From NCBI GenBank assembly GCA_017993505.1, contig JAGOMP010000019.1:1-50127 (forward strand): a stretch of DNA of 50,127 nucleotides, written 5' to 3'. Positions within the stretch are counted from its first letter, which is position 1; every line of letters starts with the position of its first letter. Position numbers and translations under genes: made by a program. Origin of the DNA: Planctomycetota bacterium (GTDB lineage Bacteria > Planctomycetota > Uabimicrobiia > Uabimicrobiales > JABWCH01). Of this stretch, positions 50,036 to 50,127 are shown piece by piece. The notes under the pieces were generated by a model that saw only the letters and a program-made list of their open reading frames with translations, ran no database searches and had not been told where the DNA came from.

Positions 50036-50127
50036 ATATAAACATTTTCTATATAATATATATTTTTATATAAATATTTTCTATATATAATATATATTTT
50101 TATATAAACATTTTCTATATAATATAT
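50031..50127. repeat. AT-rich tandem repeat at the right edge
   Basis: TTTTTATATAAA(C/T)ATTTTCTATATAATATATA recurs from 50031, 50063 and 50097 (32-34 bp period), reaching the window edge. No gene was seen. Confidence 0.85.

Noticed and set aside
1..50127. tRNA genes
   Set aside because: I looked for T-loop (GTTCRANNC) and acceptor patterns on both strands and found none with a supporting cloverleaf.

Overview
The window is strongly A+T-rich and gene-dense. It looks like a chromosome segment of a Gram-negative-type bacterium of the PVC (Planctomycetota/Chlamydiota) kind. Supporting points are a very long GreA of the chlamydial type (712 residues), two Hanks-type Ser/Thr kinases, two FHA proteins (one fused to an RsbW-like ATPase), an FHA-DUF58-BatA-like group, a class II KdsA (hence Kdo and an outer membrane), and a giant pseudopilin-like protein. 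The lineage is inferred from gene content only, with no rRNA or marker phylogeny. I see no tRNA, rRNA, CRISPR array, transposase or prophage.

Layout. 1-985: the repetitive 3' end of a plus-strand gene, its terminator, a decayed Lys/Thr-rich stretch, and a promoter plus three 42-bp repeats. 986-3926 (+): a dicarboxylate/amino acid symporter and a secreted TolB-like propeller protein. 4096-10742 (-): yidC, a metallophosphoesterase, an SsnA-type amidohydrolase and the long greA. 11177-13065 (+): an NhaC-type antiporter and a small lipoprotein. 13388-20653 (-): an FHA/ATPase protein; ptsH-ptsI-Pi transporter-osmC; and receiver-kinase-truA-hpf. 20939-23256 (+): a DnaJ with a half zinc finger and a nucleotidyltransferase. 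23318-29945 (-): a YkgJ-type Cys-cluster protein, an HTH/Zn-ribbon protein, a Bax1-like nuclease and a 1403-residue GspK-like protein. 30405-32720 (+): a membrane Ser/Thr kinase. 33138-34521 (-): infC-rpmI-rplT. 34848-37086 (+): an ABC exporter and a coiled-coil protein. 37745-40744 (-): two TerF-like vWA paralogues around a HAD acid phosphatase. 40904-49946 (+): rnpA-yidD, a protein with two L12-CTD-like ends, kdsA, a membrane cyclophilin, FHA-DUF58-BatA-like, and a motif-degenerate PurD-like ATP-grasp protein.

How the genes fit together. Envelope functions dominate (YidC, YidD, KdsA, ABC flippase-like exporter, pseudopilin, phosphatase, cyclophilin), together with phospho-signalling (REC-kinase, Pkn, FHA proteins, HPr/EI with no enzyme II in sight) and core translation and transcription genes.

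The most unusual signal is not one gene. It is a recurring architecture: short tandem duplications of gene ends. At least six genes have their last 17-120 bp copied one to four times between the stop codon and the terminator (ssnA, HTH/Zn-ribbon gene, coiled-coil gene, vWA gene, cyclophilin gene, PurD-like gene). Related duplications sit in leaders, at start codons, and inside the 3' or 5' end of rnpA and truA. The near-identity of several copies suggests a recent or ongoing process. Promoters resembling sigma-70 (TTGAC-17-TANAAT) can be read upstream of several operons; two share an almost identical element.
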